From Cloeon dipterum (Eukaryota; Arthropoda; Insecta; Ephemeroptera; Baetidae), in NCBI RefSeq assembly GCF_949628265.1, contig NC_088788.1, positions 3,844,001 through 3,908,000 on the forward strand: DNA of 64,000 nt, written 5' to 3'. Shown piece after piece: positions 1 through 11,777 of this stretch (position 1 is its first letter; every line of letters starts with the position of its first letter). The position numbers and the translations under genes are program-made. The notes beneath the pieces are model-generated. The model was not told where the DNA came from, did no database searches, and worked only from the letters and a program-made list of their open reading frames with translations.

Positions 1-1051
1 ATGAGAATATTTCAAAGGTCAAAATTATTTTTCATGTTGGTTTTGACATTGGCTTGATTTCGTTTCCAAATTAAGAAATAAAAATCTGAAACAGTTGAAA
101 AAAACACCATTATTTGCAATTTTTACAAAATTCGCTTTTTATTCAATTAAATTATGAACGTAATCAATTTAACGAGAACTCATTACAATTATTTCCATTC
201 AACATGCAAATATACATTTTCCTAAGCAACTGGATGATCTTACAGCTACACAAATTGTTTCTAAAAGGTTCTTGCTGGAGTGAGCGCACGTGGCTTTGTT
301 CTCAGGATTATTAGAGTTGTTGTACTGCGCCGGGTGTTGATTGTAAATGCGCGTGCTTTCATTTGCGACAAAAACTTTTGCTGTGAGACTCTCTTAATGC
401 TAAGCAACTCTTTCACAATGGGATTTGGGTTTCAGATTTGTGTTGAATGAAAGAAAGCAAAGAAAGGAAAACGAGGAAATTCAATACGCAATTATTCATG
501 AATATATGTCTTCTATTTCAAAATAAAATACATTAATCATGGCATCATGGCAAATAATCTCGCTCAGCCGCCGGCTGCTCGAGCTGGATTTGAATTTCCA
601 GAGGTGCAGGCGGGGGAGAAATTTCGAACTGCTGCTGGAAAGCAGACTGAGTGAGTGGTGGAGTGCGACTGCGAGTGGGTGGCAGTGTGCATTACGCCAG
701 GTTAAATATTCATGTAGCGGCCGTGTGCTTTAGCTTGATCATCCATTTAACCGCGCTCAATTTAATCCGCACCTGCGGCCCGCTGTTGCTTTCCTCTTTA
801 TTAAATGGAAAAGTTTTGCGATTGGCCACGATTATTAAGTTTGCCACCGATGGCAAATAAGTAGAGCGAGCAAAATGAAGTTGGAATCCTGCTTTTATTG
901 TTCTGCTCCCCTTTATTTGTTAAAATTTATTGGCTAAACCGACTGGAGTTTTTCAATCTGAGCGGTTTGGAAATACCCTTGCTCGTTTCTTTTGTCCCTA
1001 CACCCTTCTTCAATGCAGGTAGATGTTATTTTATTCAATATTTTTCAGGGT

Positions 1052-1380
1052 TGCATTTGCTTACCACCTGGCTTTTTTCACCACTGGTTTTTACCACTCA
1101 ATTTTTATCAATTTCTTGCGCAAGAATTGCAAGAAATGAATTTATTCCATTTTTCTTCTGTGAAAATCTAAAATTTCGGTCAGAGTGCTCAAAATTTCCT
1201 CCACTGCGCAGATATTTTCTTTTAAATTGCCATTTTGCTGCCTCAATTTCTCCAAAAATTTATCTCTGACAATTTTTCAAGCCGAGGTTATAAGCTAATA
1301 ATTAGGAAATTATTGAAAAGTAAGGTGAAAACATTGCCTGCAAGAAACTGGTAAAAATTGAAAAATAAAACCTTTTTTTA
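1052..1380 (+). repeat. Dispersed repeat, copy 1 (partner at 13340-13640)
   Basis: This stretch is clearly similar to 13340-13640 in the same orientation. Shared landmarks in order are TTTTTATCAATT, CTTGCGCAAGAA, CTCAATTTCTCCAAAAATTT, CTCTGACAATTTTTCAAG and GAAATTATTGAAAA/GAAAATTATTGAAAA. The copies differ by many substitutions and small indels, so the family is old. I see no coding capacity and no clear terminal repeats, and the type of element is unknown. Confidence 0.75.
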
Positions 1381-1475
1381 CTAATGCACTGCATTGTTTT
1401 TAAATGCGGGTTTTTGCAACTCTGATATTTTTGTCTCTTAAAATACGTTAATTAACGAAGCATGGATCGTACAGC

Positions 1476-1623
1476 AATTCGCCCTGGTCCCGGCAAAATT
1501 GCGTAACTTTCAACAACCAAACGCGAATTTCCTCGTTGCAAGAAAAGGTCAACAATCAATTCGACAGTGAAAATTTGGGTGTTTGTTAAACGTTGCGCAA
1601 TTTTGCCGGGACCAGGACGAATT
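1476..1623. mobile_element. MITE-like element with long terminal inverted repeats
   Basis: The left end 1476-1503 and right end 1596-1623 are reverse complements at 27 of 28 positions (core CCTGGTCCCGGCAAAATTGCG). Weaker pairing continues inward for about 15 more bases. Total length is about 148 bp with no coding capacity, as expected for a small non-autonomous DNA transposon. I could not identify a target-site duplication, so the superfamily is unassigned. Confidence 0.7.
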
Positions 1624-2987
1624 TAAATATGTTTTCGCTCATTTTCCAGCCTTGATTTTGCGACTGATATCTACGTAGGAATTTCAGATTTTTTACTTTT
1701 TTCTGTGCGTCTGATTTGCTCTTTGTTAAAGATGATGGGTTTTCGCCAAAACCCATTCGAAATTCCCAATTAATTTTTTATTTTGATTCTTACCCAACAT
1801 GTTCTGATTTATATAGGAAACTCTGGATTTAAAGCAAGCATGCTGTGCTCGCTTCTGGAACGAAGATATTAAAACGAAGCCAATTTTTCACTTGGCAACT
1901 GTGGATAAATTAAACTGTGGCCTATTTTTAGAGGATTAATTTGAATTTGTAGCGGTACAACAACGCGGTCCTGCTTTTTGTTGGAAGCCAACAATTGTCG
2001 GCGGTTTGAATTATTGTAATTTTGCATTATTGTTTAACAGCAGAAAGATGATTTTAAAATAAGAATTCAGTTTTCGTCCGTCAGCCACACGGTTCTGACG
2101 TGATTCGTTTAATTGTGCAGAACCCGACTCAAAGGGGTGAGTCCAACCGTCAGTTAAACTAAAGAATTTGTAACTTATTATTGTAAATCATTTCAGTTCT
2201 TGTACTTGATTAAGTATCCGATCGGATTTCCAACTAACCAATCCCCGAACAAAATTCGTCAATCTGAATTAATCGGTCTTCATCATTCCAACCCTCTTCT
2301 TACCCCCCAAAAATTCAAAGTTAAAATTCGTTTCCTGCTCTATGTGATTTCAAATAATTAATTTATTATTTTATTTTAAGGATTATTATATATTTTCTTT
2401 ATAAATCGATCTGCATGGTTAAGATGTCGAATCTGGCATTGCTTCCTTTTTTGCCTGCTTTCTCTCCTGGTCCTGGAAAAGAATATCGCCGTGAATATGA
2501 AGAGCCTGTTGCTGTTGGGGCACATAAAAAAGGAAAAATATGATGGCTGCATACTTCTCGCTGCCTCTCGTATGTGGATTAGTTGCATGAGTTGCGGCCC
2601 TGCCTTTCCGGAAAGTCGAAGGCTAGCAGAGCAAAGGAGTGCTCTGCGGACTGTTTCCGTGCGCAAATTCCGAGCATGAGTCACACACGTAGAGAGCATC
2701 TTGCGAGGGTCGGTCGGTCGGTCTGCTCCCCTGAGTACAATATTTAAGGCACCGCACCTGCTTAAATATTTACCACCCGCCTCTAAATAATGCTTTTGCA
2801 ACCATTTTTACGCCCCTCTATAAATTGATATAAAAACGACTCGGCGCCCTTTTCTCCGCAGCGCCTTTTCTTCCGAGAATCGAGCGGCGCCGCTGCACCA
2901 GCTGCCGCTGAATTAATTAACTTCGTCTCGGCAAAATTTATTGCTCCAAACCCTTTTAAGCACGTGTGTGCGTTTGTTGTGTTGCAG

Positions 2988-5900
2988 ATTATTCACGACT
3001 GCCGGAACGACAGCGTTAATTTGTACAACCAGTACGGCATTACGCTAAACAACGTTTTTGACACGCAGGTGAGTTTCTACTTTTACATCTCTGTATTAAA
3101 GATAATCAAAATCCTTGAACAAGTAGTGAAAAAAATTGCAAGCAGTAACTGCATGATCGCGCGAAACATAAATAAAAAAAAGGGAGTCGACGTTGTCATG
3201 TGGTGTAGTTAAAAGATAATAAATTAATTATACATCACAGTCTCTTTAAACCTTTAAAGAGGAATGATACCGCAAAAGCCTGGAAAATGCTTGTTGCATA
3301 AAATCGTCCCTTAGGATTTGCCAATTTTGGAGAAAATTGGCAAAATTTGAACTTTTACTCTAGGAAGATCCTTTTTTTATTATTGCAAATTGTTTATCGA
3401 TCAATTGTTTATGGCATCCAACAATTCAAATAATTTTCAATTGTTGCCCTGTATCATTCCACTTTAAAAATTGCACAAACAAAAACTGCTCGAACAGGGA
3501 TGGGAATTTCGATGCGTCGTTCTTGACAAAATATTGAACAATTTTTTACTGTTTCTCCGAGAAAAATGGTCGGTTTTAAACGAATTTTAGTGCATCGTTT
3601 GAAATTCAACACCAATGTGCTTTGAGGCTTTCATTTATTGTTATTTTTTAAGGGATAATTTCATTTTTCCCATTTTTGAAACAGGTTTCATATGTTGGAG
3701 AACTTTAATTTGCAATTTTCCGCGCATTTTCAGCCGATTCAAGGTTATAAATGGTTTCAGATGATTTTAAATGGCCTGCTATGTTTTTAACGGTCTCAGA
3801 AAAAATAAATCCTCCAAAATTCGAAGCCTAAAGTTTGATTCTAACAGAAAATAACAGCTAAAACAATTTATTTCTTGTAAATTTAAATTTGCAATTTTTT
3901 TCTTGATGCTATACATATTTCTCACATTTTCCCAACAAGTCATTTTCCATTAGCATTCACCCGCCGTGCAATTCTTTCGTCTTGCAAGTCACCCCTCAAC
4001 CCTCAAGCGCAGCCGAATCTGTTTGTGACAAATCCTTTTCAACCCACCGACCAGAAAGTTTCTCCTCTCTCTCTCCGACTGCGAGCGGGCTGTTTGGCGG
4101 GCGGCAGGCACGGCTTTTGGCGTGCCTGCCGCAATCAAACGCAGGCCAAAATGGGAAAAATGAATCGATCACGGCGTGTGCCATCTCATTGCAGGCGGCA
4201 CACGCGATCCTGCAGCTGCAAGAGACAGGCAAGCCGGTGTACAAGGTGAAGAACGTGAGTCTGAACACGCTGTGCGAGCTCTACCAGGCGCCCATCAACC
4301 CCATGAAGGACCAGCTCAAGAGCGTCTACCGCCGCGACCAGCGCTTTTGGGCTCGCAGGCCGCTCACCAGGGACATGATTTTCTACGCGGCCGCCGACGT
4401 GCTCGCACTCGTGCCCCAGGTCTACGAGGGCATGCGCAGGTACGGTACCTTTGATGATCTGTTTTTTATTACTGTTGGTAGCATAATTTTGTGCTAATTT
4501 TATTTTTGATATTTTCACTAGGAGTGCAATTTTCAAAAATATTTTTATGCAAGAAGCAGATTTATCAATTTAAATTTTCGCACGTGGTAAACAATGAATT
4601 TGTCCTTGAAAATCAATAAAAAAATTATTTGTACGCAGTCCCTGAAAGCCATAAGGGTCGGAGTTTGCCTCTAACAATCATAAAAATTATTAAAATGAAA
4701 TAAATAATTTTTCTGAAATGATTAACTTAATTTTGGGTATTTTGATTTTTCCCAAAAAAAAATTTAAAGGTCCTTTAACGGCCAGCTGAAATTTTGAGAC
4801 GAATTTTTTGATTAAATAGTAAATTCGAGAAAATTTTGCTGCGTGGGGAAAACTGGAAATTTAATCAGCTTTCTGAATTTAGTCAGTTTTTGACGCTACT
4901 TTGAACTGGTGAATTTTAATCAGGCCAATCACAGACCCCTTTGGAAAATCTGCAATTTTTAAACAATAAAAAAACTTTCAAGACTCAAAAGTACTATTTT
5001 TTATCTTCTCACTATTAAATTTTCATAATTTTTCTCCCGAAAGCAATTAATTTCCTTAGCTCAAAAAAGAGGGCGTAACCAGTAAAATTTGAAAATTGGA
5101 TTTTGGGGCACATTGGGTCTGAAGGACATGGAAAAATAGGTCTGTTAGGATTAACTTTGCATGAAATTTAATTATTTTAAATAAAAAATCACCAACATTC
5201 CACTTTAAGGGAAAACAAAGTAAGAAGTAAATAAAACATATTTATTCAGGCTGATTCAACCCGAGCGCGAAGCCCTTTTCCAAGACTTGTGCAAAGAGCA
5301 GGTGATGATGCACGTGACTCCGTCGGAGGTCAAACTGCAGAAGAAGCAGCGCAAAGTCGAGACTGAGGTCGTCGACCTGAAGAACAAACTGGCTATCGCC
5401 CAGGGTGCTAAGTCCCTGGTGCTGAGCAACAGGGAAATTAGACTGCTTAGGTGATTGCTCTCCACCCTTCCTTTCGATTTGTATTATTTTACACGATTCT
5501 CGCTTGCAGATATGTTGAGTTGACTGAAGATGAGAAAAACAAACTGCGAGGGTCGTACAAGGTGGCTCGCAAGCTGGAAAAGCTTGAAGGCGCCGGCGGC
5601 GACCGCTCGTACAGTGATGACGACGAAGACGAGGAAGAAAGTGAGGACTTCACTGGGGACTTTCCCAGCCTGGACAGCACCTGCAGTGGCCAAACTTCTC
5701 CCGATGCTTCTCTTACAGCAGGTATAAAATTACCAAAAAATCATGTTCTTAATTACTTTAGGCATAATTCATTGCAAGTGCTACGCATTTAAGTTCAAAT
5801 ATTGTTCAAAAAGAAACTGTCGATGAAATTAGCTTGAATTTTCAAGCAATACATTTTGCAATGATTGGAAACTGGGAACCTGAACACAATTTAACCGCGG

Positions 5901-6766
5901 TTCAATTCAAAGATATATTTTTTCTGAGATGATTCTTGAATAAATTATCTTAATTTTTGGTATTTTGATTTTTCCCAATTAAATTTAAAGGTTCATTGAC
6001 GGCAAGCTGAAATTTTCAGACAAATATTTTGCGAAAATAGTAAATTTGAGAAATAAACTGGAATTTAATCATCTTTTTAAATTTAAGCAGTATTTAACGC
6101 TACTATAAACTGGTGAATTTTAATAAAGCCAAACACACCCCTTTCGAAAATCTGCAATTAAATAAAATAAAAAACTTTCAAGACTCAAATGTACTATTTT
6201 GTATCTTCTCACTATTAAATTTTCATAATTTTTATTACCATGGAAGCAATTAATTTCCTAGGTCGATTAGCGTTAACTTTACATGAAATTTCATTTTTTT
6301 TTTTTAAATAAAATATCACTAACATTCTATTTTAAAATATTCCGAGATCTAAAAACGGTTGAATGACTAATTTCCAGGTTTAGTGACCTCTCCGCCCTTA
6401 TCGTTGAACCCTCCAACTCTGACGGAAAGCATGCAAATGATGGACGAAATTCTGTCAGACGGCCTCATGGACAAAGTGGAGAAGATGGAGCGGCTGGAGG
6501 CAGTCCTGTCGGCGGCCACCTCCAGTCTGGACCGGCTGGCGTCGGACTCTGCCGAACAGTCGCTGTGCGTGTGTCAGTGCCACCAGCGCGACGTGCTGCA
6601 CGTTTCCGCCACCACCTCGCCCATGAACTCAATCGCCCCCTCCGCGCCCCGCGCCGAGGTCGCCAGCCAAACGCTGGCTACCGGCGACATTGTAATCACC
6701 AGGATTTTTTTCACCGAAGAGGAGAAGGAGCGAGAGAAAACGCTCACTCCTCGGGGGGACGAATGA
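2988..6766 (+). CDS. egl: Egalitarian-like protein (exonuclease-domain mRNA transport adaptor), 3' part
   Basis: Five exons chain in phase: 2988-3068, 4195-4439, 5250-5450, 5510-5721, 6378-6766 (stop TGA 6764-6766). The first two encode the second half of a DEDDy 3'-5' exonuclease fold. IHDCRNDSVNL is the ExoII block and FYAAADVLAL the ExoIII YxxxD block, so the visible catalytic residues are intact. A coiled/charged region and an acidic stretch (near 5620) follow. The tail contains ASQTLATGDIV, a dynein-light-chain-type SQT motif. In Drosophila, Egalitarian links localised mRNAs to Bicaudal-D and dynein and needs a C-terminal light-chain site; the same role is inferred here. The N-terminal RNA-binding part lies outside the window. 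EXD1-type proteins share the nuclease domain, but the tail and motif favour Egl. Confidence 0.85.
4706..5210 (+). repeat. Intronic direct duplication in egl, copy 1
   Basis: This part of the intron between 4439 and 5250 is similar to 5917-6340 in a later intron of the same gene. Shared blocks include TATTTTGATTTTTCCCAA, AACTTTCAAGACTCAAA and TATCTTCTCACTATTAAATT. Copy 1 has about 80 extra bases (around 5062-5141). Both copies end roughly 35-40 bp before their 3' splice site. Confidence 0.85.
5917..6340 (+). repeat. Intronic direct duplication in egl, copy 2
   Basis: Second copy of the repeat at 4706-5210, same orientation, in the intron 5722-6377. Landmarks occur in the same order, including AAACTGGTGAATTTTAAT and TTCATAATTTTT, followed by a poly-T-rich indel near 6295-6307. 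It is non-coding. Confidence 0.85.
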
Positions 6767-6839
6767 ATTTCGATTGGACGGGCGAATTAGGTTTGGTGGT
6801 TTTCCACTTTTACGTTGATTCTCATCGACAAGGAAACTT

Positions 6840-7028
6840 TTAGGATGCTATGTTTTAGTTAGTGGGAAATTTATTTTTAGCGAGTTTTGAAATAAAATCA
6901 AAGTCGAAGGTTTTTGGGAGTAATGTTGTTCTGTAAAAGGATCGAAAATAGAATGTTCAATTCAGGTTACGTTTAATTGTGATTTAATTGTTTGTAAAAA
7001 ATAAACCAATTAAAATATAGCATCCTAA
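6840..7028. mobile_element. Small inverted-repeat element spanning the egl 3' UTR
   Basis: The 18-bp ends at 6840-6857 (TTAGGATGCTATGTTTTA) and 7011-7028 are reverse complements with one mismatch. The 189-bp element begins 74 bp after the egl stop codon. It contains AATAAA at 6891-6896 and a second AATAAA near 7000, which would be the nearest poly(A) signals for egl. No target-site duplication is clear. Confidence 0.6.
6891..6896 (+). terminator. Candidate poly(A) signal of egl
   Basis: AATAAA lies 125 bp downstream of the egl stop codon, the first canonical signal on this strand. A second one follows near 7000. Both lie inside the small inverted-repeat element at 6840-7028. Confidence 0.5.
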
Positions 7029-9737
7029 TAGGTCCTTGTGAGCTGTTTTTGGTCCTCGGCGCCATAGTACTTTTTTAATTTATTGCTACTCCATCATTCA
7101 ATGACATTAAAGAGGTTAGAACTTTGCCAGAATATTTTATTTAGTTCAAAATGAAGTGATTTTTTCTTTTTTTAACTACACCAAATTATTTAGTGTTTGT
7201 GTTCACTCAACATCGATTTTTTTTAACCACTTGCGGTGTCCTCACAACCTTTTTGTAGACAATAATCTGATCTTGAGTTTTTGTTGTTGATATGTGCATC
7301 ATTTTCATTGTTTGTTTATTATTCCAATACATTCCGGCGTGAAAGGGATTTTTAATCGCGTGTTTCTTCCCTGTTTTATTTACATTTAACTTTCACTGGG
7401 AAAAGTGCCAAACCTAATTATCACACACTTATTGTGCCCACATTTTGTTTTCAAGAAGGAAATTTTCCCAGTATTAGCCAGTAGACAATATAGCGATGCA
7501 AAGTGCTCACTAAATTTTTAACAATTGCTAATAGTTTTTGGAATATTATTTGTTATATATTTATTGGTCACATACACTTGCTACAACTGAGAGTGTGTGA
7601 ATTAGTGCCTATTAATGAATTTTGCATGAATGAGCAGAGCTGTAACTTCGTGTAACACGTGCAATGACAAAATGATGTTTTGTGGTGATGAACAAAAGTG
7701 CAGCTAAATGAGTGAGTCGTCAGTGGTTGAAAATGGTAACTTACTAGTAGACTCTCTGGGCTTTCTAAATTTATAATTTAAAATATTTTTATAAAGAGTT
7801 GAATTTCAGACTTTCTTAATTTTATTTAAAAAAAGGTTAAATGGTAAAATGAAACTGTAGAAGAAATGATAAATTTTTCCAAGATGTTACGGTCAGTGTT
7901 TAAATCATTCAAAAAAATAAATGAGAGTAGCTCTGACTCTGTCAATTCTCTTTTTAATAATTTCTTAACTGGCTGTACCTAAAATCTTCGAATTTTTCTG
8001 ATGCCATCAAGATTTGGAATTTCCTTTCTAAAATCTTCAAATCGCCATTGTTGCATAAATTTCCTCGCAGGTAAAATTGGATCATAAATAATTACGCCTT
8101 TTATATAAAAACTAAATTTCGTTGAACAGAAAGCCCTCAGATCTCAGAATCAGCTTTTATTTGTTACCATTATCAAATACTGCCGATTTCACTCAAAAAA
8201 TAAAAGGATCGCATACATACAAAATTAATTCAATGAGCTCTCAGATTTCTTAATATCAACAATTAAGAATGTCTGACGACATGCCTTATGTGTTGAACAA
8301 GTATTCACACTACTTGATATATATACAGGTGATTTTATGATACATAATTATTATATATACACATACCCACACCTCTTCTAAAGCGTCAGAATGGTTGACT
8401 TAAAAAAAATATTACTTTCATTGCATAATCTGTGATTACTTGAGCTGGTCGGAGCTCAATGTTGAATGTTGATGGTTCTTGTGATCGCACCCCCCAAATA
8501 ATTTCGCTTTATTCTCCTTTTATTATTGTGAGTAACCGCTTGAAAAACGTACTTAATATCTATCCCAATTTGTTTGATTAACACTCTACATAATATGTGT
8601 TGAAATGACACACATTGCTCACTAAATAATGATACACTCACGTGACAAAAAAAGCGAGTTGAATTCACGTGAAAACTATTTTCTATATATTATTATATCC
8701 CCCCAATGAATTTTAATGACACACACACTGGCCATATTTTATTAAAGGTGTAAATATATCACGCTTTTCATGTTCAAAGTAAGCAGTTCAATTTTTGAAA
8801 ACGGTCGCCTCTGTAATCAATCGCAAAAGAAAATTGTGCATCTATAGGGACGTAGCTCGTATACACGTACACCGGGAATATACTGACGATATTAATTAAT
8901 ACTTGATATAAATAATAGCTAGTCGTAGCAGCAGCAGTGTATCTGGAGAATGATTATGAGACACACTTCTTAATTAAGAATGATAGACAACAACTCATCT
9001 TTTGGGGGACATCAACGGGGGATGTATATAATAGTTGATTATTTATCAATAAATTTATTATTTACCAACAACGGCGTTTTATTGCTTTTTCTACACGTAA
9101 TATAATAAATGTTTCATATTTAAAAGGTGTGTAATTTTTAAAATGATGTCATTTTGTTGCTATTCAAAAGAGTAGTATATTTTTCAGTTTCTCTCAGAAC
9201 AGAAATTTCAACACATTCGCGTCGACAAAATCGTAAAACCAAAGTTTCTGTGAATTTAAATCGCGACCCTGAGAATCTGATATTGTGATTTCAGGATGCT
9301 ACAATTAATCTGGATCCCATAGTTACTCGATTCATTGCGTAGAATTACCTTTTTTGTCTCTGCTAATCACACCAGTCTTCATGAACAATCGAGCTAATTA
9401 AGGGATAATATTAATTCCTCATTGCAAAACGATTTTTTATCAAGTATCAGTCATTTTGTGATCTTATTTTTTGAGATTTCTGTCCTGGTTGTGACTCTAA
9501 AATAAGGAAAAATTGATGACGTTTTATTTTAATATCACAATTCGACTTAAGCTAATTTCAAATTATCACCAATTTATTTTTTTTAATTTTTCCCTTTCAT
9601 TATAATTTTAAAGGAAATAAATATGCTACAAAGAAAATGTTTCTGTATTTCTAATTTAATTTGCCAGCCCAGATTCCCAAGTAATGGTAAAGGATCATAG
9701 TTGAAATAATTTCCCGATGAATGTCCTAGAAATTCGC
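7029..9737. other. Intergenic, AT-rich, no gene seen
   Basis: This 2.7 kb lies between the 3' ends of two convergent genes, egl (+) and MANF (-). I see only short chance open frames, runs of TATATA (around 8330-8360) and AT-rich sequence. No RNA gene, long repeat or splice-supported exon was recognised. Confidence 0.6.
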
Positions 9738-9743
9738 TTTATT
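9738..9743 (-). terminator. Candidate poly(A) signal of MANF
   Basis: TTTATT on the plus strand reads AATAAA on the minus strand, about 340 bp past the MANF stop codon. This is a plausible 3' UTR length, but other signals may be used. Confidence 0.4.
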
Positions 9744-10081
9744 ATTCTTGCATTTAATAACAAAATGACGGCATGAATACAACACACGGATAAACAACTC
9801 TTTTTGTCTGTTTGGCCAGGGTAAAGTTTTTTGGTCAAGTTCTGTCTGTCACATTAATTCTATCAAGTGAACAATAGAGATAAAGATTAATGCCCAGCAT
9901 CTCCACAAGTTCTGGATCATTCTAGGATTGACTTGCGCTTTAATTGATCTGTTTCCCTAACACATTATTTGATGAGAATAAATTAAAAACGAGGACAAGA
10001 GAGGAAAAATAGACACTCCATTCAAACAAACGCCCAATCAAGCAGCCAGTTACTCAGGTTCAGCAGTCTTGGGAAAACCGA

Positions 10082-10941
10082 TCACAAGTCTTCTCTCATG
10101 TACTTTGGTTTGAGCTCTTCTATCCTCTTGATGAAGTCGGTTTTTTCCAAGCAGCCGTCGCACTCCTCGTCCCAGTCATTCAAAATCTTCTTCAGATCAC
10201 GCACCTTCAGCTTTTTCAGGTCCACAGTCTTCAGATCAATTGTCTTGTCTGTAAAGAAGTTATTTATTTTATTTCACCAGTTTTCAAGAGCATCTAGAAG
10301 ATTCTCAAATTCCGCTAGAAGGTTTAAATATTTCTTTAAATTTCTGGATATTCTATTTCATTGAAAATTATACCTTACGTTTAGCTATAATATTATGTAA
10401 TAAAATTGAAATTATTTATTTTGAGTTTATTTTCCCCGAAAGGAATCAAAATATTTGTTTACCATAGCGCAAGTCGCAGATTTGGACGTCCTTCTTCTTG
10501 AGCTTTTCGCAGATTTTCTCTGCAGGCATAGACCAGGAAAGGGGCTTTGACAGCTCGCCAAGAATTCCCGTTGCAGACTCCTCAAGGCCTCCCAGGTAGT
10601 AACACTGTGTGATCGTGGCATTAATAAAATTCTCAGTTCCTTAAAAAAATCAGCTGCTTCTTACGAATCTGTTTTCTTTTCCTCTCAGATCCTTGCAGTA
10701 CGATTTGAACTCTCTTTCAATTGCTTGAGTGTCTTTTTTTGTTTTGTCGGACAATGAGTCTGCAAATCTCTGGACAACCTTGATGCAAACTGTTAACAAG
10801 GGTCGAAATTCGGAATTAGTTGGGAAATCAAAATTATAAGCAACAAATTGCAAACTCACCTTCACATTCGTCCGGTTTTAGGGCCGAAACTGAGGCCGCC
10901 AGGGCCACTGCCAAACAAACCACGGTAGCGGCGAGCCGCAT
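10082..10941 (-). CDS. Manf: MANF (mesencephalic astrocyte-derived neurotrophic factor homologue)
   Basis: Four minus-strand exons chain in phase: 10860-10941, 10665-10789, 10463-10604, 10082-10248, giving 171 aa, close to the usual length of the family. Residues 1-20 are a signal peptide ([20 protein letters not shown]). The saposin-like N-terminal domain carries six cysteines, and the C-terminal SAP-like domain carries the CDGC (CxxC) pair, so all eight family cysteines are present. The last four residues, REDL, resemble the ER-retention-like tail of known MANFs. MANF is an ER-resident, secretable factor that protects cells under ER stress and supports dopaminergic neurons in flies. A UPR-type site lies upstream. 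The start is the only ATG giving the signal peptide. Confidence 0.96.
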
Positions 10942-11146
10942 TTTTAGTTAGGCGAGTTGTGCGTTGAGAAGGTTTGAAGGAAGAACGAAAATCGGGATTC
11001 AATGAATGAAATTCCCGACAGAAACTCTTGTTCCTCGTTTAGCGAACGTCTCGACGTGGAATGGAATTCGCAGGGCAGCGGACGGGTACCGTTTCTGTCA
11101 CAAGAATAAATTTCTACGAGAGCGACGAGGCGAGCCGAGTTAAAAT

Positions 11147-11154
11147 CCACGTCA
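11147..11154 (-). promoter_or_regulatory. UPR-type element (TGACGTGG) upstream of MANF
   Basis: CCACGTCA on the plus strand reads TGACGTGG on the MANF strand, 206 bp upstream of its ATG. This matches the ATF6/XBP1 UPRE core. CCAAT boxes in MANF orientation lie further upstream (11196-11200 and 11207-11211). MANF is known to be induced by ER stress, so a functional role is reasonable but inferred. Confidence 0.5.
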
Positions 11155-11472
11155 GTTTTTCTTTACAGGGTGCGAAGACCAGCTGGCGACTTGTGATTGG
11201 TCAAGGATTGGTCTCTGTCAGCTGTCCTTTAACGCGATTGGCCGGCCACATAGAATTCTCGTTTGAACTTTTCCCGCCCGTGATCCCCACGCAGCAGCAA
11301 TAGAAAGACGTGCAACAATCTATTATTATTTTAGTGGGAAGTGGGGTACATGCATTTAAGAAGGAGAATCACACGCTTTTTCCTTAGTGGGGATTTATTT
11401 TATAACTTAAATCTTTTGCTACTGCGAGTTGCCACTCAAAGGGGCGTGTCCGTATCCGTGTTGATAATACAG

Positions 11473-11480
11473 TGACGTCA
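11473..11480. promoter_or_regulatory. Palindromic CRE (TGACGTCA)
   Basis: A perfect 8-bp cAMP-response/ATF site lies in the interval between the divergent MANF and SH3-adaptor genes, about 300 bp before the SH3 gene ATG. It could serve either promoter or lie in a 5' UTR. Function is inferred from the motif only. Confidence 0.35.
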
Positions 11481-11777
11481 GCTGTGATGAGTTTCACGTA
11501 CTGAAGTGCAGAGACATTCATAACAAGTGCAGTGGCGGCTGCTGTTTTTGCGATTTCCCTCCGTAATCTGCCTGCGCTCGATGTGGAAATAAGGCAAGAC
11601 GCGAGACTGGAAGTCAGGCTGTGAAGGGAAATGCTCGCATCACGGAAGTTGCGAGAGCAGGGAGTTTGTTTCGATTTGCTGCTTTTCAAGTACAGGAAAG
11701 CTGACCGAAAGTGAAAACAAATAAAAATTATACATACGCCCATCGGTCCAAAACTCCGTTCCAGCTGCTTGACTGCC

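Larger units (their letters stand above)
1..2987. other. AT-rich non-coding stretch, probably intron 5' of the first visible egl exon
   Basis: No exon with convincing coding character was found here. The open frames present are short and lie in low-complexity AT-rich sequence. The stretch ends in a good 3' splice site (TTGTGTTGCAG, ending 2987) of the egl gene, so at least its right part is intron. It contains a dispersed repeat copy (about 1052-1380) and a MITE-like inverted-repeat element (1476-1623), listed separately, and a short GGTC repeat near 2706-2723. Earlier egl exons must lie upstream of the window or be too short to recognise. Confidence 0.5.

Noticed and set aside
2376..2801. 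141-codon minus-strand frame in the region before egl
   Set aside because: No recognisable domain, splice context or codon pattern; it looks like chance.
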